Assembly (NCBI GenBank): GCA_030039165.1
Contig: JASHQM010000113.1
Coordinates: forward strand, 1 to 42,891
Source of the DNA: Candidatus Sulfotelmatobacter sp.
Lineage (GTDB): Bacteria; Acidobacteriota; Terriglobia; Terriglobales; Acidobacteriaceae
Direction of reading: 5' to 3'
Length of the DNA: 42,891 bases
How positions within the stretch are numbered: the first letter of the stretch is position 1; each line of letters starts with the position of its first letter. Under the pieces are notes generated by a model. That model worked only from the letters and a program-made list of their open reading frames with translations. It was not told the DNA's origin and did no database searches. A program made the position numbers and the translations under genes. Below, one piece after another: positions 41,579 through 42,891 of the stretch.

Positions 41579-42346
41579 ATGCCCGAGGAAACCAAACCGC
41601 CCTCATCCCCCTTGCCGGAAGGCGATGCGAAACCCACGGCTGATAAACCCGCCATTCCCGGCGGAGTGCAGGCATCAACTCCAGGTTCTGTGCAGTCCGA
41701 TCTTAAGAGTACAAGTGAAAAGCCCGCCGCTGCGCCTGCAAAACCCGCGGCGCCTTCGGCTGCAAAGCCGACAGTCCCTCCCGCAGCAGGTGCTGGAAGC
41801 ACTCCTGCAGCCAAGCCCGCTGCACCGGCGAAGCCGGCCGTGCCAACGCCCACGCCGTGGGATTCGCCTTTGGTCGCGAAGCTGAAGCGATCGTATGGAT
41901 CGGGCATCGAGCCGCTGACCTACGCTGGCCAGACGTACATGGTTGTCGATCATTCGCTGATTCCCGAGATTCTTCATGTCCTGAGGGATGAAGAGCAATT
42001 CGATTATTGCGTCGATATCACCGCCGTGCATTATCCGCAACGGGAGAAACAATTCGATCTGGTCTGGATACTTTATTCATTCCCGCGCAACGAGCGTATT
42101 CGCGTGAAAGCGCAGATTAAGGATGGCGACTCCGTGCCGAGTTCGGTGCCGATCTGGCAAACCGCGAACTGGCTGGAGCGCGAAGTGTTCGATATGTTTG
42201 GCATTCAATTCGACGGGCATCCTGACTTGAAACGCATTCTTCTGCCCGAGGGCTGGAAAGGCTATCCGCTGCGGAAAGACTACGGCATTTTGCAACAGGA
42301 CAATGAGTGGGTGCAGATCAACCTGGGGATTGAAAGCGGGCAATGA
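41579..42346 (+). CDS. nuoC: NADH-quinone oxidoreductase subunit C with Pro/Ala/Lys-rich N-extension
   Basis: The 255-aa peripheral-arm subunit of Complex I. The family domain begins near residue 95 (DSPLVAKLKRSYGSG...). It carries QFDYCVDITAVHYP and the signature WLEREVFDMFGIQFDGHPDLKRILLP, then GWKGYPLRKDYGI. Residues 1-90 are an unusual low-complexity Pro/Ala/Lys/Ser extension (PAAAPAKPAAPSAAKPTVP), probably unstructured. The start ATG 41579 lacks a strong ribosome site; a later start within the repeat region is possible but none is clearly better. A ~100-bp non-coding gap precedes it after the PH-like gene. Confidence 0.95.
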   Translation: MPEETKPPSSPLPEGDAKPTADKPAIPGGVQASTPGSVQSDLKSTSEKPAAAPAKPAAPSAAKPTVPPAAGAGSTPAAKPAAPAKPAVPTPTPWDSPLVAKLKRSYGSGIEPLTYAGQTYMVVDHSLIPEILHVLRDEEQFDYCVDITAVHYPQREKQFDLVWILYSFPRNERIRVKAQIKDGDSVPSSVPIWQTANWLEREVFDMFGIQFDGHPDLKRILLPEGWKGYPLRKDYGILQQDNEWVQINLGIESGQ

Positions 42347-42375
42347 TGCGTAAGCCGTCGACTACAGCTCGGCAC

Positions 42376-42480
42376 TGTCATCCTGAGCGACGCTTTTTGC
42401 CGCGAAGGATCCCTGCACTCCTCGACAGCGCCGCTGTCTTCGGCAAAATGCATAGATCCTTCGCTTTGCTCAGGATGACA
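42376..42480. repeat. Complete palindromic 'CHPERSEG' repeat between nuoC and nuoD
   Basis: A ~105-bp element has perfect 13-bp terminal inverted repeats TGTCATCCTGAGC / GCTCAGGATGACA and inner arms CGAAGGATC / GATCCTTCG. It lies in the nuoC-nuoD gap (42347-42543). The minus-strand reading CHPEQSEGSMHFAE matches the uvrC copy position by position. It could form a cruciform or an mRNA hairpin between the two genes. Confidence 0.88.
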
Positions 42481-42543
42481 AACCATCAATCAAGGCGAGA
42501 CCGGGGTCAACAGCTGGCGGCTGGTGACTGACATTTACTTTTC

Positions 42544-42891
42544 ATGACTGACTCAAAGATTCTCTCGCCTCTCGATCTCGACACTCACGACAAGACTTAT
42601 CTTGACGCGAACGAGCTCGTCATCAATATGGGGCCACAGCATCCCGCCACGCACGGAGTGCTGCGTGTGATTTTGCGTCTGGATGGCGAAAAAGTTCTTG
42701 GCCTCGAGTGCGTCATCGGCTATTTGCACCGTGGCGTGGAAAAGATCGGCGAGAACCGCACCTACACCATGTTCAATCCGTACGTCGACCGCATGGATTA
42801 CGTGGCCGCGGTCTCGAATGGGCTGGGCTACTGCGAAGCGGTCGAGAAGCTGCTGCATGTGGAAGCGCCGCCACGCGCACAGCACGTGCGG
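42544..42891 (+). CDS. nuoD: NADH-quinone oxidoreductase subunit D, N-terminal part (cut by window end)
   Basis: 116 codons of the 49-kDa-type subunit that lines the quinone pocket of Complex I. ATG 42544 starts [16 protein letters not shown], and the family segment is [16 protein letters not shown] (the quinone-pocket His region). [29 protein letters not shown] follows. The full-length protein is about 400 aa; the rest lies beyond the window. It follows nuoC after a repeat-bearing 197-bp gap rather than the usual tight spacing or fusion. Confidence 0.95.
   Translation, partial: MTDSKILSPLDLDTHDKTYLDANELVINMGPQHPATHGVLRVILRLDGEKVLGLECVIGYLHRGVEKIGENRTYTMFNPYVDRMDYVAAVSNGLGYCEAVEKLLHVEAPPRAQHVR

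Noticed and set aside
42280..42489. 69-codon minus-strand open frame over the nuoC-nuoD gap (CHPEQSEGSMHFAE...)
   Set aside because: The reading comes from the palindromic repeat and the antisense of nuoC. Such CHPERSEG frames are typical repeat-derived artefacts rather than genes.

Overview
This window looks like chromosomal DNA from a member of the Acidobacteriota (Terriglobia / Koribacter-Sulfotelmatobacter type). That is an inference from several features: an Oar-like TonB-dependent receptor with a carboxypeptidase-regulatory N-domain, a Ser/Thr kinase fused to a C-terminal TolB/PD40 propeller, a very large BNR-repeat secreted protein, tandem G1 glutamic peptidases, and dispersed palindromic repeats that read 'CHPERSEG...' on one strand. 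No phage, IS transposase, CRISPR array or obvious horizontally acquired island is visible. Genes are densely packed, and many neighbours are coupled by ATGA or TAATG overlaps.

Layout. 1-2040 is the 3' part of pyruvate phosphate dikinase. A conserved unknown gene (2086-2679, minus) and a tRNA-Glu(UUC) with a clear promoter follow. From 3087 to 9739 (minus strand) a bifunctional HD-GYP/GAF/GGDEF cyclic-di-GMP protein heads a tightly coupled operon with dipeptide-type ABC transporter genes (two permeases, a binding protein, one ATPase). Divergent from it is a sigma-54 activator carrying a C-terminal PilZ domain (9998-11824). A minus-strand group of two small secreted proteins, a TPR protein and uvrA runs from 11900 to 17269. 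A complete A1-type cytochrome c oxidase operon (coxB-coxA-two subunit III genes-subunit IV-small CxxC membrane protein) occupies 17418-22265.

22559-25948 encodes a secreted BNR-repeat protein, divergent from two tandem eqolisin (G1) peptidase genes (26241-28088) that end in a strong intrinsic terminator. Then come a PNPOx-like flavoprotein gene, a stand-alone nuoB, a small zinc-ribbon gene with a potentially structured leader, and a membrane Ser/Thr kinase with a propeller domain. uvrC (33021-35000, minus), a small basic protein, an S1/P1-nuclease/phospholipase C-like gene and a large TonB-dependent receptor follow on the minus strand. The right end begins a Complex I operon: nuoA, a small PH-like gene, nuoC, and nuoD (cut by the window edge).

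The most interesting points are these. (1) The c-di-GMP enzyme leading a peptide transporter operon faces a PilZ-sigma54 activator across a promoter region with a perfect palindrome. (2) The nuo operon has nuoB displaced about 11 kb and an unrelated PH-like gene in its usual slot. (3) A ~105-110 bp palindromic repeat occurs in-frame inside uvrC and again between nuoC and nuoD. (4) G1 peptidases occur in tandem. All functional calls come from reading motifs by eye; no database search was run.
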